Source: Mycobacterium kansasii ATCC 12478 (lineage in GTDB: Bacteria > Actinomycetota > Actinomycetes > Mycobacteriales > Mycobacteriaceae). From it: a DNA stretch of 64,000 nt. Positions 1 to 9,300 of this stretch are shown here, one piece after another. The stretch covers positions 62,001 through 126,000 of the forward strand of contig NC_022654.1 of NCBI RefSeq assembly GCF_000157895.3. The letters run 5' to 3'. Under the pieces are notes generated by a model that was not told where the DNA came from, made no database searches, and was given only the letters and a program-made list of their open reading frames with translations. The position numbers were made by a program, and so were the translations under genes. Each line of letters begins with the position of its first letter. The stretch's first letter is position 1.

Positions 1-1463
1 AAAATGCCTGTCAGGCAGACATATTCGACCCACTCGACGATCTTGCGGAACGTCGGAGTGTAGAAGCGGTTGGGCACCACCACACCGGCCACCAAGCCAG
101 CCACCGGGACGGCCACCATCGCCGATACCCCCGCCAGCAATGCCGGCATCGTCCACAACCCCAACACATAGCGCCCGGCCACCCCGATCACCAATGCCAC
201 GGCGGCCAGCGCGAAGATCGTCGCCTGCCAGCGATCGGTGAACGAACGGCCGCGCAGCAGCACCGCGACCGCCACCAGCCCCGCCAACACCAGCGGCAGC
301 CAGCGTCGCGGCGCATGCGGATCGCACAACCCGACGCTGCACACCACCACCAAACCTGTTGTCGCAACCAGCAACCCGGTCAGATAGGAGTGGGCCCGGT
401 CGGTGGCCACCGTCACCTCACGCACCGACTCAGGCCCGGCGAACGTGGCCACCTGACCGCTGGCCACCGCATGATCAGCCGGCAAATCCGGACGCGCCTC
501 AAAAATCCACTGGCCCGACGCTGAAGGGAAGACCGGCAGCCGAATCCCGGCCACCCAGCGCGCCACGGTGGGCGACACATGCATCCCGATCAGCGACACC
601 AGCAGCACGACCGCCAACAGGATCGGCGCCGAGGTCACCAGCACCATACGCACCGAACCCACCACAACACCGACTGCCGCAGTGACGATCACCGTCGTGC
701 CCAACGCGATATGGCGGCCGGTGAACCGCACTACCAGCACCGCGGCGACCAACGCGCTCGCCAATCCCAACGCGGCGTGCGGGGCACCCATCGGCCCCGG
801 TACCGCAGCAGCAGCCCCCACCGCCAACGGGAGGCATCCGGTCAACAACAGCGTGTCACCGACGCCGCGCGCCAGCCGACTGGCTTGGCGCGCCAAGATG
901 ATCGCCGCCGCCGCCAGCAGCAGCGCCGCCAGCCCGCCACAATAGATGGCCGGCGCCCAGCCCAGATGCCCGTAACGCCAACGCCCCAGCAGGGCCGTGG
1001 CGGCCAGCACGCCGGCCACCACCATGCCCGCGCCGACGCGCGCCGCCCACACCGGCGTGACAGCAGGCCAGCGTCTGCTCAGCTCAGCGGCCACCGCCGA
1101 GGTGACGTGTTCGACGACGTTGATCCGGGCCTCGGTGTCGGCGGCGAACCGCAGCCACAACCGGGTGCCGTCGCTGACCCCTTGGGCGGCCAAAGACAGG
1201 CCTGGCTTCAGGGGGCTGCCATCGACCCAGCACAGTGTCCAGCGGCCCCGCGGGCCTGCCGTCAACGCCGGCTCCCCCAGTTCACCGAGTCGAGTGTTGA
1301 CCAGATCCACCAGCGCCGCCAACTGCACTGACACTGAGGCGGTGGCATCCAACACCACCCCGATCTTGGTGGCCCCCGCGATGACCGCCACCAACACCCG
1401 ATCAGGCAGGGCCGGCGCAGCCGCCGCCGTGACAGGGTTGTCGTGCTGCCGCTCGAGGGTCAC
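1..1463 (-). CDS. eccD: EccD, ESX membrane channel subunit (3' end beyond window)
   Basis: Polytopic subunit of the inner-membrane type VII secretion channel. I read this frame by translating the minus strand: a GTG start at 1463 overlaps the espI stop (GTGA). About the first 100 residues are soluble and fit the ubiquitin-like domain of EccD; the rest is a series of Ala/Val/Leu-rich membrane helices, as in the 11-helix EccD family. The last residues in the window (FYTPTFRKIVEWVEYVCLTG) match the conserved end of EccD, so only about 20-30 residues are missing past the left edge. MycP and EccE would normally follow downstream, outside the window. Family identification is firm; the precise ESX subtype is inference. 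Confidence 0.9.
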   Translation of the reverse strand, partial: MTLERQHDNPVTAAAAPALPDRVLVAVIAGATKIGVVLDATASVSVQLAALVDLVNTRLGELGEPALTAGPRGRWTLCWVDGSPLKPGLSLAAQGVSDGTRLWLRFAADTEARINVVEHVTSAVAAELSRRWPAVTPVWAARVGAGMVVAGVLAATALLGRWRYGHLGWAPAIYCGGLAALLLAAAAIILARQASRLARGVGDTLLLTGCLPLAVGAAAAVPGPMGAPHAALGLASALVAAVLVVRFTGRHIALGTTVIVTAAVGVVVGSVRMVLVTSAPILLAVVLLVSLIGMHVSPTVARWVAGIRLPVFPSASGQWIFEARPDLPADHAVASGQVATFAGPESVREVTVATDRAHSYLTGLLVATTGLVVVCSVGLCDPHAPRRWLPLVLAGLVAVAVLLRGRSFTDRWQATIFALAAVALVIGVAGRYVLGLWTMPALLAGVSAMVAVPVAGLVAGVVVPNRFYTPTFRKIVEWVEYVCLTGI

Positions 1464-2932
1464 GCGCTCAGCGCCCCCGCGGTCGGGAACCCTTCGGCCA
1501 GCTCGGCCGCCAGCTCCAAAAACGCCAACCGAGTGCGCTTGTGCAAGGCCGGAAAATCGAGCGTATCCGCGTCGCGCAAATGCGCATCCCATGGGATCGT
1601 CTTCACCGAACGCACCCGCGGCCCCAGCGTCTCGGTGATATGGGAGATAAACGCCTTGGACGCGCAGTCATGGATGTCGTTGAGCACAATCACCGAGCGC
1701 TTGAGCAGTTCGTGACCGTTGCGTGCGGCCAGCCACTCCACCGTGGTCTCGATCGCCAGTCCGCCCTCGGCGTTGCAGCTGCCGATGATCATCAACGCGT
1801 CGGTGTTCGACAACACTGTTTTGAAAAATTCGGTCTCGACTTCGGCGCCGCAATCCACCAGTGTCAGTTGGTAAAAGCGCCGCGTCAGCTCAGCGGTGTC
1901 GTAGAACACGTCCTTGTCCAGGTCCATCGGGTTGGCCACATTCTGGTTGCCCGGCAACACTTCTAGGCCCTGGGGGTTCTTCCCGGTGTAGTGACGAGCC
2001 TTGGGATAGTCGACAACCACCTCCTTGGCCGCAAGCAGATCGCCAATCGAGTTCAGCGCCTCGCGATCAACGAAGCGACCCAGGCCCCCGTAGGTGGTGT
2101 CGGCGTCGATCGCCAAGACCGGCTGCCCACGCTCAAAGGCGAACACGGTGCCCACACCGGCAGTCACCCGCGTCTTGCCGACGCCGCCTTTGATCGAAAT
2201 CGCCGCGATCTGATACGTGCCGGGAATGTTGGAAGCCACACGAGACTTCCAGTCGATCAGTTGACGCTCATGAGCACCCGCACCCAGATTGACCAGCCCA
2301 CCTGTGCAGGCGTGAACCGCCTTGCGCCACCCCATTTTCGCCGGTTCGCGGCGCCGTTTCACGACCTCCTCGACCTGGACATGCCGGGTCGGTGCCGAGC
2401 TGGGAGTGCGAAGGTCTGGCCGCGGCGCCCACCGTTGCTTAGGGTCCACACGCGGGGGTGACCACCGCGGCGGCGGCGGCGGGTTGCGCTGATCGAACTG
2501 CGGGCGCGGCGGGATCGGGTCGGGCGCCTGCCCTCCCGGGCCGCGCCCAACTGACGGCTCCGCGTCCGGTGCCCGAGGCGCCGGGGGCCGCGGCACAGCA
2601 TGGGGATGCCCGCCCGGCGGCGGCGGCCCGAACGAGGGCCCCGCACCCGGCGGCGGCGGTGGTGCCGGTTCGGCCTGAGCATGAGCACCTTCAGTGCCCC
2701 CCGGCGCCGCGGGCCACGCCTCGTGGCGGTTCCCCTCGGCTGGCGGTGGCCCGAACTCGTAGCCACCCACCGGCGGCATGTGAGGTGGCGGCGGCGCACC
2801 CGGCTCGGGCACCCGCACATCAGCCAACGACACCTCCTCGGTGGCATCCTCGGCAGGCGCCGGATGCTCGCGCTGTTGCTCGCTGTTTTCCGGCGGCAGA
2901 TAACGCGACATGAAGTCCGAATTGTCAGTCAT
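1460..2932 (-). CDS. espI: EspI-like ESX-associated ParA/MinD-family ATPase
   Basis: 490 aa. Residues ~1-185 are rich in Pro, Gly and charged residues and presumably disordered. The C-terminal half is a ParA/MinD-type ATPase with the deviant Walker A KGGVGKT at ~248-254 and a conserved DADTTYGGLGR segment after it. EspI proteins are cytosolic components of ESX-1, ESX-2 and plasmid ESX loci; in ESX-1 EspI has been linked to control of secretion by ATP level. The gene lies between espG and eccD, the usual place, and overlaps eccD by 4 bp, so the two are translationally coupled. ATG at 2932 is the first start before a short gap to espG. Confidence 0.88.
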   Translation of the reverse strand: MTDNSDFMSRYLPPENSEQQREHPAPAEDATEEVSLADVRVPEPGAPPPPHMPPVGGYEFGPPPAEGNRHEAWPAAPGGTEGAHAQAEPAPPPPPGAGPSFGPPPPGGHPHAVPRPPAPRAPDAEPSVGRGPGGQAPDPIPPRPQFDQRNPPPPPRWSPPRVDPKQRWAPRPDLRTPSSAPTRHVQVEEVVKRRREPAKMGWRKAVHACTGGLVNLGAGAHERQLIDWKSRVASNIPGTYQIAAISIKGGVGKTRVTAGVGTVFAFERGQPVLAIDADTTYGGLGRFVDREALNSIGDLLAAKEVVVDYPKARHYTGKNPQGLEVLPGNQNVANPMDLDKDVFYDTAELTRRFYQLTLVDCGAEVETEFFKTVLSNTDALMIIGSCNAEGGLAIETTVEWLAARNGHELLKRSVIVLNDIHDCASKAFISHITETLGPRVRSVKTIPWDAHLRDADTLDFPALHKRTRLAFLELAAELAEGFPTAGALSA

Positions 2933-3052
2933 TCCTAGTCCCCATATGGCTGGCGGTTACTATGTCCGATCCTAAAGGCAGAATTCTCGCTATACCACGC
3001 CCGCTCGGTATTCATCGAGAACACTTTGCTGGCACGGCGGTACCGCTTTTTG

Positions 3053-3973
3053 TCAGGCCATTCGTTCATGACTGTCCCAGGCGCGCACACCGACACTGTC
3101 GAAGACCGTCGTCAGCGCGTGATGCAGCTGGGCAGGACCCGCCGGGGCGATGGCCAGCCACTCCTGCTGGCTGCCCGCGGGCGGGTTCAGTCGGTACAGC
3201 GCCACCCGCCCCGAGGCAGTGTCGCGCAGGTTGAGCACCGTTTCGCTCCACACCGTGTCGGCATCCACATGGGCGCGCGCATAAACCAACGCCTCAGCTT
3301 GGGGATCTTCTAACGCCGCGCCCAGCTCAGCCAGCGCACCCCCGCGCAGCCCCAGTGCGCGCAGCGCAGCCATTTTCGCTGCTGCCGAGCCCGCCTTGGC
3401 GTGCAACGTGATCGCGGTACGCATGTCATCCAGCGGCACGTTGACCGCGCTGATCCGCGCCGGCTCCACCCAGTGCACCGAGTCCAGAGCTTCAAAGACT
3501 AGGCGTTGCACCCATTCCTGGTCGGTGCCCGGACAGTCGTCAATGGTGACGTAGGACCCGGCGCGCACCGCAGAGGCCCACCGGCCGTCGCGGCGGGCCA
3601 GCACAACGCGCAGCTGCTCATCGGGGATCGCGCGCCAGGTAGTGGGATCATCCATCACCACCGGTGTCACCACGTTCATCGCCCCGCGGCAGACCAGCAA
3701 GATGACTTCAACGTCGGGCGCGGCCAGCACCTTCATGCGCGCGGCGATATCAGCACGCACCATCGCATCCTCATCGGCGATGCCTTGGTCGACCAGCACC
3801 GCCAAACCCGGGTGCGCGGTGAGCCAGTCGGTGTTTCGTGGTTGTCCGTAGGGGCGTCCGCGCAGTTCGGGGGCGAGCTGGGGAATGCCCAGCATGGCTT
3901 GCAGCAGCCACAGTCCCTCGAGGTTGACGGTGATGTCAGAAGTCGGGGTGGCCGGAATTTCGGCGCTCGTCAT
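3053..3973 (-). CDS. espG: EspG, PE/PPE-specific secretion chaperone
   Basis: 306 aa, the size expected for EspG (about 280-300). EspG is the cytosolic chaperone that binds the tip of the PPE partner in PE-PPE dimers and delivers them to the ESX machine. The N-terminal VNLEGLWLLQAMLGI segment and the later CRGAMNVVTPVV and LVRRDGRWASAVRAG-like strands fit the alternating strand/helix pattern of the family. The gene sits directly downstream of the esx pair and upstream of espI, the standard ESX order. Recognition is by motif and context. Confidence 0.87.
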   Translation of the reverse strand: MTSAEIPATPTSDITVNLEGLWLLQAMLGIPQLAPELRGRPYGQPRNTDWLTAHPGLAVLVDQGIADEDAMVRADIAARMKVLAAPDVEVILLVCRGAMNVVTPVVMDDPTTWRAIPDEQLRVVLARRDGRWASAVRAGSYVTIDDCPGTDQEWVQRLVFEALDSVHWVEPARISAVNVPLDDMRTAITLHAKAGSAAAKMAALRALGLRGGALAELGAALEDPQAEALVYARAHVDADTVWSETVLNLRDTASGRVALYRLNPPAGSQQEWLAIAPAGPAQLHHALTTVFDSVGVRAWDSHERMA

Positions 3974-3997
3974 AGCAGGTTTCCTTGCTCAAACGCT

Positions 3998-4031
3998 GAC
4001 GTGGCGGCACCGAATCCGGTGCCGCCACGTC
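3998..4031 (-). promoter_or_regulatory. Strong intercistronic hairpin between esxN-like gene and espG
   Basis: Two perfectly complementary 15-nt arms (GACGTGGCGGCACCG, 3998-4012, and its complement 4017-4031) enclose a 4-nt loop. It starts 20 nt after the esxN-like stop and precedes espG. No T-run follows in the transcribed direction, so it is more likely a 3' mRNA stabiliser or partial attenuator that lets the esx pair be expressed above espG than a full terminator. The hairpin is seen directly; the role is inference. Confidence 0.6.
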
Positions 4032-4051
4032 GTTGGCTGGAACAGTGCGGG

Positions 4052-4336
4052 CTAGGCCCACGAAGATCCGACGGCGCTGTCGGTGCTGTTCATGTTGCTT
4101 CCGGCGGTCTGCACCTTCTGTCCGTGAGCGTTGGCCTGCTCGTAGATCACCTGGAAGTTGCGGCCCAACTGGGTGATGAACTCCTGGCAGGCGACCGACC
4201 CGGCGCCACCCCAAAAATCCCCGGCCGCGAGCACATCGCGCACGATCGCTTGGTGCTCGGCTTCCAGGGAAGCGGCCTGGGCGCGGATCAGGGCGCCGTG
4301 GGCGTCGACGTCGCCGAACTGATAGTTGATCGACAT
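4052..4336 (-). CDS. esxN: EsxN-like WXG100 secreted protein (ESAT-6 family)
   Basis: 94 aa WXG100 protein, half of the secreted Esx heterodimer. The WGG turn is at ~42-44 between two helices. The start MSINYQFGDVDAHGALIRAQ and the end TDSAVGSSWA are almost letter-for-letter those I recall for ESX-5 EsxN and its paralogues, which is the best evidence that this plasmid ESX is related to ESX-5. It follows the esxM-like partner with a 44-nt gap and must be co-transcribed. The assignment to EsxN rather than another member of that subfamily is from memory of the family. Confidence 0.92.
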   Translation of the reverse strand: MSINYQFGDVDAHGALIRAQAASLEAEHQAIVRDVLAAGDFWGGAGSVACQEFITQLGRNFQVIYEQANAHGQKVQTAGSNMNSTDSAVGSSWA

Positions 4337-4380
4337 GGTTGTACGTCTCCTTGGCGTAAAAGTGGGTAGGGACCTGGCGG

Positions 4381-4677
4381 TTAGCTGCTCAGGATCTGCT
4401 GAGAAGCCTGCTCTTGCTGCTCGTAGTTGTTGGCGTCACGGATCAGGCCGTCGCGCACCCCGTGCAGCATGTTCACGATGTTGCGGAACGCCTGATTCAT
4501 CTGGCCCATAGTGTCGTAGGAGGTGGCCTGGGCTTGCCCACTCCAGCCGCCGCCGGCGATGTTCTGCGAAGACGCCCACATCTTGCGGGCCTCATCCTCA
4601 ACGGTCTGGGCGTGCACCTCGAAACGCCCGGCCATGTCCCGCATCGCGTGCGGGTCGGTCATAAAGCGGGTGGCCAT
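4381..4677 (-). CDS. esxM: EsxM-like WXG100 secreted protein (CFP-10 type partner)
   Basis: 98 aa. WSG turn at ~45-47 and a C-terminal secretion signal of the YxxxD/E type (YEQQE at ~85-89), which is carried by the CFP-10-type partner in Esx pairs. The start MATRFMTDPHAMRDMAGRFE and the tail NNYEQQEQASQQILSS closely match ESX-5 EsxM. It is the first gene of the esx pair, about 140 nt downstream of the PPE gene, which leaves room for its own promoter. Confidence 0.92.
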   Translation of the reverse strand: MATRFMTDPHAMRDMAGRFEVHAQTVEDEARKMWASSQNIAGGGWSGQAQATSYDTMGQMNQAFRNIVNMLHGVRDGLIRDANNYEQQEQASQQILSS

Positions 4678-4820
4678 AATAACGTTCTCCTTAAAGCGCG
4701 AGTGATTTTATTTCAGCGTTGCTGTGTTGCCAGTCTATTGGCCCGATCTAACGCCGGGCAACGGCCGGCGCAAGCTATTTGAACGAATTTTTCCGTGCAC
4801 ATGATGTCACCAATTCGGCG

Positions 4821-5975
4821 CTAACGTCGGCGTAGCACTTTGACGGGTTTTCCATAGCGAGGTGAGCCGTCGCTGTCCGTGCCGCGCCCGTGCATACCCG
4901 CGGCCATCGGCGTGCCCCCATACATGCCGGAGCCCCCGGTGGTGGCCGGTGCAGCCCCCATCGACGTGCCCCCGCCCGAGGCGGCCACCGGTGCGACCGC
5001 CCGCGCCGTACTAGCCGACTCCCCGCTGGCGCCGGCCGTCCAGGTTGCCGGCACCGACAACCCGCCCAGCGATCCCGCGCGGCCCGCCACGGCCTCCACC
5101 TCCGAGGCTGCCCCGCCCATCCCCGCAAGTCCGGGCCCGGTCGCACTGGTCAAGGTCGACGCAGTGCCCCCACCGAACATGCCCGGATTCATAAAACTCA
5201 TAAACGGGCTCAGCAGCGAATTGAATTGGCCCAGACCGCTGCCCCCCAACCCCTGGCTCAGCGGTGACGAGAGCCCTTGCAGCGCTTGGGGAATCGTGCT
5301 CACCAGCTGCGGGCCCATCGACAACATGGATTCGCCGTCCAAACCCGCCGGCATGCTTCCCGCGCTGCTGGCGAAATTGAACGGCTGCTGCCCGGCGGCG
5401 GTGCCGCCCGACTGGCCCAACGCGGCCGCTTGCGCGGCCAACCCGATCGGGTCCGAGTTGGGCGCTGGCGGCACGAACGGGACCAGCGCGCCGGTGATCC
5501 CCGAGGCATTCCCGGCGAAGTCGTACATCGTCGCGGTGTCTTGGGACCACATCTGACCGTAGTGAGCCTCGTTGGCCATGATCGCCGGAGTGTTGAACCC
5601 CATGAAGTTCGTCGACACCAGGGCCGCCAGCTGCGCCCGGTTCTCGGCGATCACCGGTGGGGGCACCACCCCGGCCCGGGCAGCCTCGAACGCCGCCGCG
5701 GCCGCCGCCGCGGCCGCGGCGGCTTCCTGGCATTGCGCGGCCGTCTCGATCATCCACACCACGTACGGGGCTGCCGACAGCGCCATCGACATCGACGAGG
5801 GCCCCGCCCACGCCGTGCTGGTCAGCGCTTCGATCACCGCCCCAAACGCCGCTCCTGCGGACCCGAGCTGCGCGGCCAGTGCCTGCCATGCGGCGGCTGA
5901 TTCCATCAGAGACGCTGAACCCAGGCCGGCATACATGCGGCCCGAGTTGATCTCAGGTGGCAGCTCGTAATCCAT
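4821..5975 (-). CDS. PPE family protein
   Basis: 384 aa. The N-terminal ~180 residues are a PPE domain: the PPE tripeptide is at 6-8, followed by an Ala-rich helical bundle with a WAGPS turn near 54 and a long poly-Ala stretch. The C-terminal half is Gly/Ser/Pro-rich and low in complexity, ending in a basic KVLRRR tail. It would pair with the PE protein encoded immediately upstream and be exported by this ESX system with EspG. Cell-surface location is known for the family and inferred here. Confidence 0.93.
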   Translation of the reverse strand: MDYELPPEINSGRMYAGLGSASLMESAAAWQALAAQLGSAGAAFGAVIEALTSTAWAGPSSMSMALSAAPYVVWMIETAAQCQEAAAAAAAAAAAFEAARAGVVPPPVIAENRAQLAALVSTNFMGFNTPAIMANEAHYGQMWSQDTATMYDFAGNASGITGALVPFVPPAPNSDPIGLAAQAAALGQSGGTAAGQQPFNFASSAGSMPAGLDGESMLSMGPQLVSTIPQALQGLSSPLSQGLGGSGLGQFNSLLSPFMSFMNPGMFGGGTASTLTSATGPGLAGMGGAASEVEAVAGRAGSLGGLSVPATWTAGASGESASTARAVAPVAASGGGTSMGAAPATTGGSGMYGGTPMAAGMHGRGTDSDGSPRYGKPVKVLRRR

Positions 5976-6004
5976 GGCTGTGGGCGCTAACCCGCGGGCT
6001 AGAC

Positions 6005-6301
6005 CTAGACCATCGCAGCGGTGTTGAGGACCTCGGTGGCGGCGTAGTCGGCCGAGCTGATGCCCATGGTCGAGACGAACATCTGGTGGACGACCTCCCC
6101 GATGGCTTGGGTGGCCTGATACACGCCGGCATGGGTGCCGAACGCCGCGGCCAACAGAACCGACGCCGGCTCTGGCGCCGGCGGCACCACGCCCAGTGTG
6201 GGTGCGGCTCCTGCGGCGTTGCCCGCCGCTACCGCCGCCCCGATCCCGGCCAACCCGGACGCGGATGCATCAATGCCCGCAGGTAATGCCTCGACAAACA
6301 T
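6005..6301 (-). CDS. PE family protein
   Basis: 98 aa, the length of a bare PE domain. It shows the two-helix pattern and ends with the ESX secretion signal YAATE (YxxxE, ~86-90). The canonical Pro-Glu pair near residues 8-9 is not present (the start reads MFVEALPAG), so membership rests on length, helical pattern, the YxxxE tail and position just upstream of the PPE gene (29-nt gap). It is expected to form the PE-PPE heterodimer bound by EspG. Confidence 0.85.
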   Translation of the reverse strand: MFVEALPAGIDASASGLAGIGAAVAAGNAAGAAPTLGVVPPAPEPASVLLAAAFGTHAGVYQATQAIGEVVHQMFVSTMGISSADYAATEVLNTAAMV

Positions 6302-6394
6302 GGAACCCTCCCGTAAAGAGCCGACCGGACATTGACCGGTCTGATGACAAAAGTGTATCGACGCCCGCGGGCTTACGCGCGGCCCATCGCAGAT

Positions 6395-9300
6395 CTATCC
6401 GAGGCCGGCGTCAGCGACTTGGACATAAATTCCCGATTCGCCCGATTCGGCGGTATTCAGCAAGAATCCGCGGCCCTTGGGCATCCAATGGCCTTTCCAT
6501 TTGCCCTTCACGAATCCTTGATCGGGGTCGGAATCCATGATCAGCTCCGGCTCCCTGGCCTGCTTGAGCATCCTGAACACGGGGTCGGCCCCCAGGCCCG
6601 CCATGAACGCCGCGAACTGGCGGGTGTAGATGATGTGCAACCCGACGTCGTCGCCGGCCTGCACGAACCGTTCGATCACCCCCAGAGGTGAGTCGAAGCC
6701 GACCGGCAACCGCTCAGAATCGTCGATGATCAAAAAGATTTCCGGACCCTGCCAGTGGCGCCGGCCGATGTCATCGACCGATAAATCGTCGCTGGGCAGC
6801 CGCGGCGCAAGGACCGCGGCCAGCTCGCCCATGCGCGCTTTGACCGAGTCCGGCGTCGAGGCGAAACGCTGCACGTAGGACTTATCCAGCACGTTGAGTA
6901 GCTGGCGGCGCGGATCAATGAGCCACACCTGGGCCGCGGGGCGGTCGGCCGTTTCTTCCAGCCCCGGCCCCGTAGCGCCGTCAGCGCCCGGGGCGTAAAC
7001 CCTGCGAATCTCGCGCATCAATGTTGCACACGCCGTCGTGCGCCCACACTTGGGTTGCCCGGCGATGATCAGATGCTGACTGGCCAAAAACACCGGCCGT
7101 TCGGTCTCGTCGAGCGCCCACACGATCGACGTGGGGGTGCGATCATCGGTGGCGGCTGTCGCCGCCAGCTCGGCCGGCGAAACCCGCCCTGGCAGCCTGC
7201 GCACCTTACGTGCAGGATTGAACCTACCGGCCTGGCGGCTGACAGCCTCGGCGACACTGCGTGAATCGAACACCTCCGCGGCGGTGGACTCCAGCGCCGG
7301 GCGCGCCATCAACGTGTGCAACCCCACGGGGTCTACGCCGGTGCGTTCGTAATTTTGCCCAATCATGCCGCGCCCTGGCCGCGCCGGCACAGCCGTGGCC
7401 AGTCTCGCCTTAGCCACCAGCGTCGCTTCGTTGAAGTCGGCCAGACGAAGCTCCACCCGAGACCCGAAGTTACCCCGCACCGTCACCTGCAGATCGGTGT
7501 TCTTGGTCACCGCGGCGACCACGTGAATCCCGAACGTGGGCCCCTCTTTGATGATCCTGTTCACCTTGTCTTCGACGAGCGCCTCATATTCGCTAACCAT
7601 CGCCGCATAGTTGTCGATCACCAAGAACACATCGCCGTAACCGTCCTCAGGCACAGCCCCGGGCTCACGCCCAGCCTTGCGGCGGCGAAACACCTCCATC
7701 GACATCACGCCGGTCGCCTCGAAGCTGCGCTTGCGCGAGGCGAGCAACGCCGCGATCTCCGCCACGGTGCGGCGCACACCGTCACTATCAAGCGACATCG
7801 ACACACCACCCACATGCGGTAGCCCCGACACACTACTGAGGGCCGCCGACGAAAACGCCAGGCAGTAAAACTGCACCTGCTCAGGGGTGTGCGTCATGGC
7901 CGCCGCGCAGATCAGGTCTTGCAGCGCAGTCGTTTTGCCCGAGCCCTGAGCACCCACGATCACCACATTGCCGCCCGGGCCCGACACGTCAATGGTCAGC
8001 GGATGCTGGTCATGCTTGAATGGCCGGTCCACCAGCCCCACAGGGAACACCAGGTTCGGGGTGCGCGCATAGTCGCTGTCCCAGGGCCGCCCCAGATAGG
8101 TGTTCACCAGTTTCTCGATGCTCCACGGCGCATCCAGCGGCGGCTTCCACAACCGGTAAGGCTCAAAGTCAATCCGGCGCAGCTGGTCGATGATGATGCG
8201 CCCCACCTGTGGGCGCATCAACGCATTGCGCTCCTCGGCGTCCTCGCTATCGCCCGCGTCGGTCACCTCGTCGACATCAGCCACTTCCCCATCCACAGCT
8301 GGCGACTCGTCGAGCTCATCAGGCGGCGGCAACGGTGTGAAGTCCGTGGAGAACAGTTGCGGCGCAAAATAACTCACTGACGCCGCGCTCACTTGCGGCG
8401 CGTCGTCGAGGTCCTCCGTGCCAGGCTTGCGGTACTCACGCCACAAGAACTCGCCCTGAAATTTCGTCAGCGTGCCGTTCGCGGGGCTGCCCTGCAAGAA
8501 ATAGCACTGCCCAGAACCCTTGAGGTTCACCGCATTCGGCACACCGATCGCCGTGGCTGACTGTGTCGTATTGGTCTGCAGGGCCATCCGGTACCCCACG
8601 TTTTCTAGCAGCTTCTCAGCGCGAGTTTCGATCTGCTGGCTGGCCATCAGCAGATGAATCCAATACGCGCGGCCTTGGCGGGCGATCTGATACAACGAGT
8701 CCTGAATCTCTTGACCCATCAACTTAAACAGTTCGGCGAACTCGTCAATGACCACCACCAGTACCGGCAGCGGCGGCAACACCTCAGCAGCCCCCGCTGC
8801 GAGCTGATCGGCACGGATCTTGTTGTATACCCCCACATCATCAGCGCCAGGCACATCGCATAAGGCTTTGCGCCGCGCGATCTCGCCATCCAGCGCGTCG
8901 ATGAAACGGGTCATCAAACCCTGGTCCTCTTCGAGGTCGGTGATGATCTGCGAAACGTGAGGCACCCCGGCAAAGGGCCGAACACCCGAGCCACCCTTGA
9001 GGTCGGCCAACATGAACTGCAGGTTTTGCGGCGGGTGCCCCAACATCAGAGACTCAATGAAGGCGCGCAGCATCGTCGTCTTGCCCGAGCCAGTCGTGCC
9101 GGCCATCACCCCGTGCGGGCCCTGGCCCCCTTCCGAGTCCTCCTTGATGTCGACGAAAAACAGCTCATTGTTGTCCATCCGGTTACCCAGTGGCACCTTC
9201 AACCGCTGCAGGGAGTTGATGTCACTACGCGGGCCCCACAACTTGTCGAAATCAATATTGGCGGCGTCCTCAATCCCGTAGTACGACAGGATGTCTCGGG

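Noticed and set aside
499..1050. Several plus- and minus-strand open frames within 300-1700
   Set aside because: They lie in frames opposite or shifted to EccD, whose minus-strand frame is continuous from 1463 to the edge with membrane helices and a conserved end.
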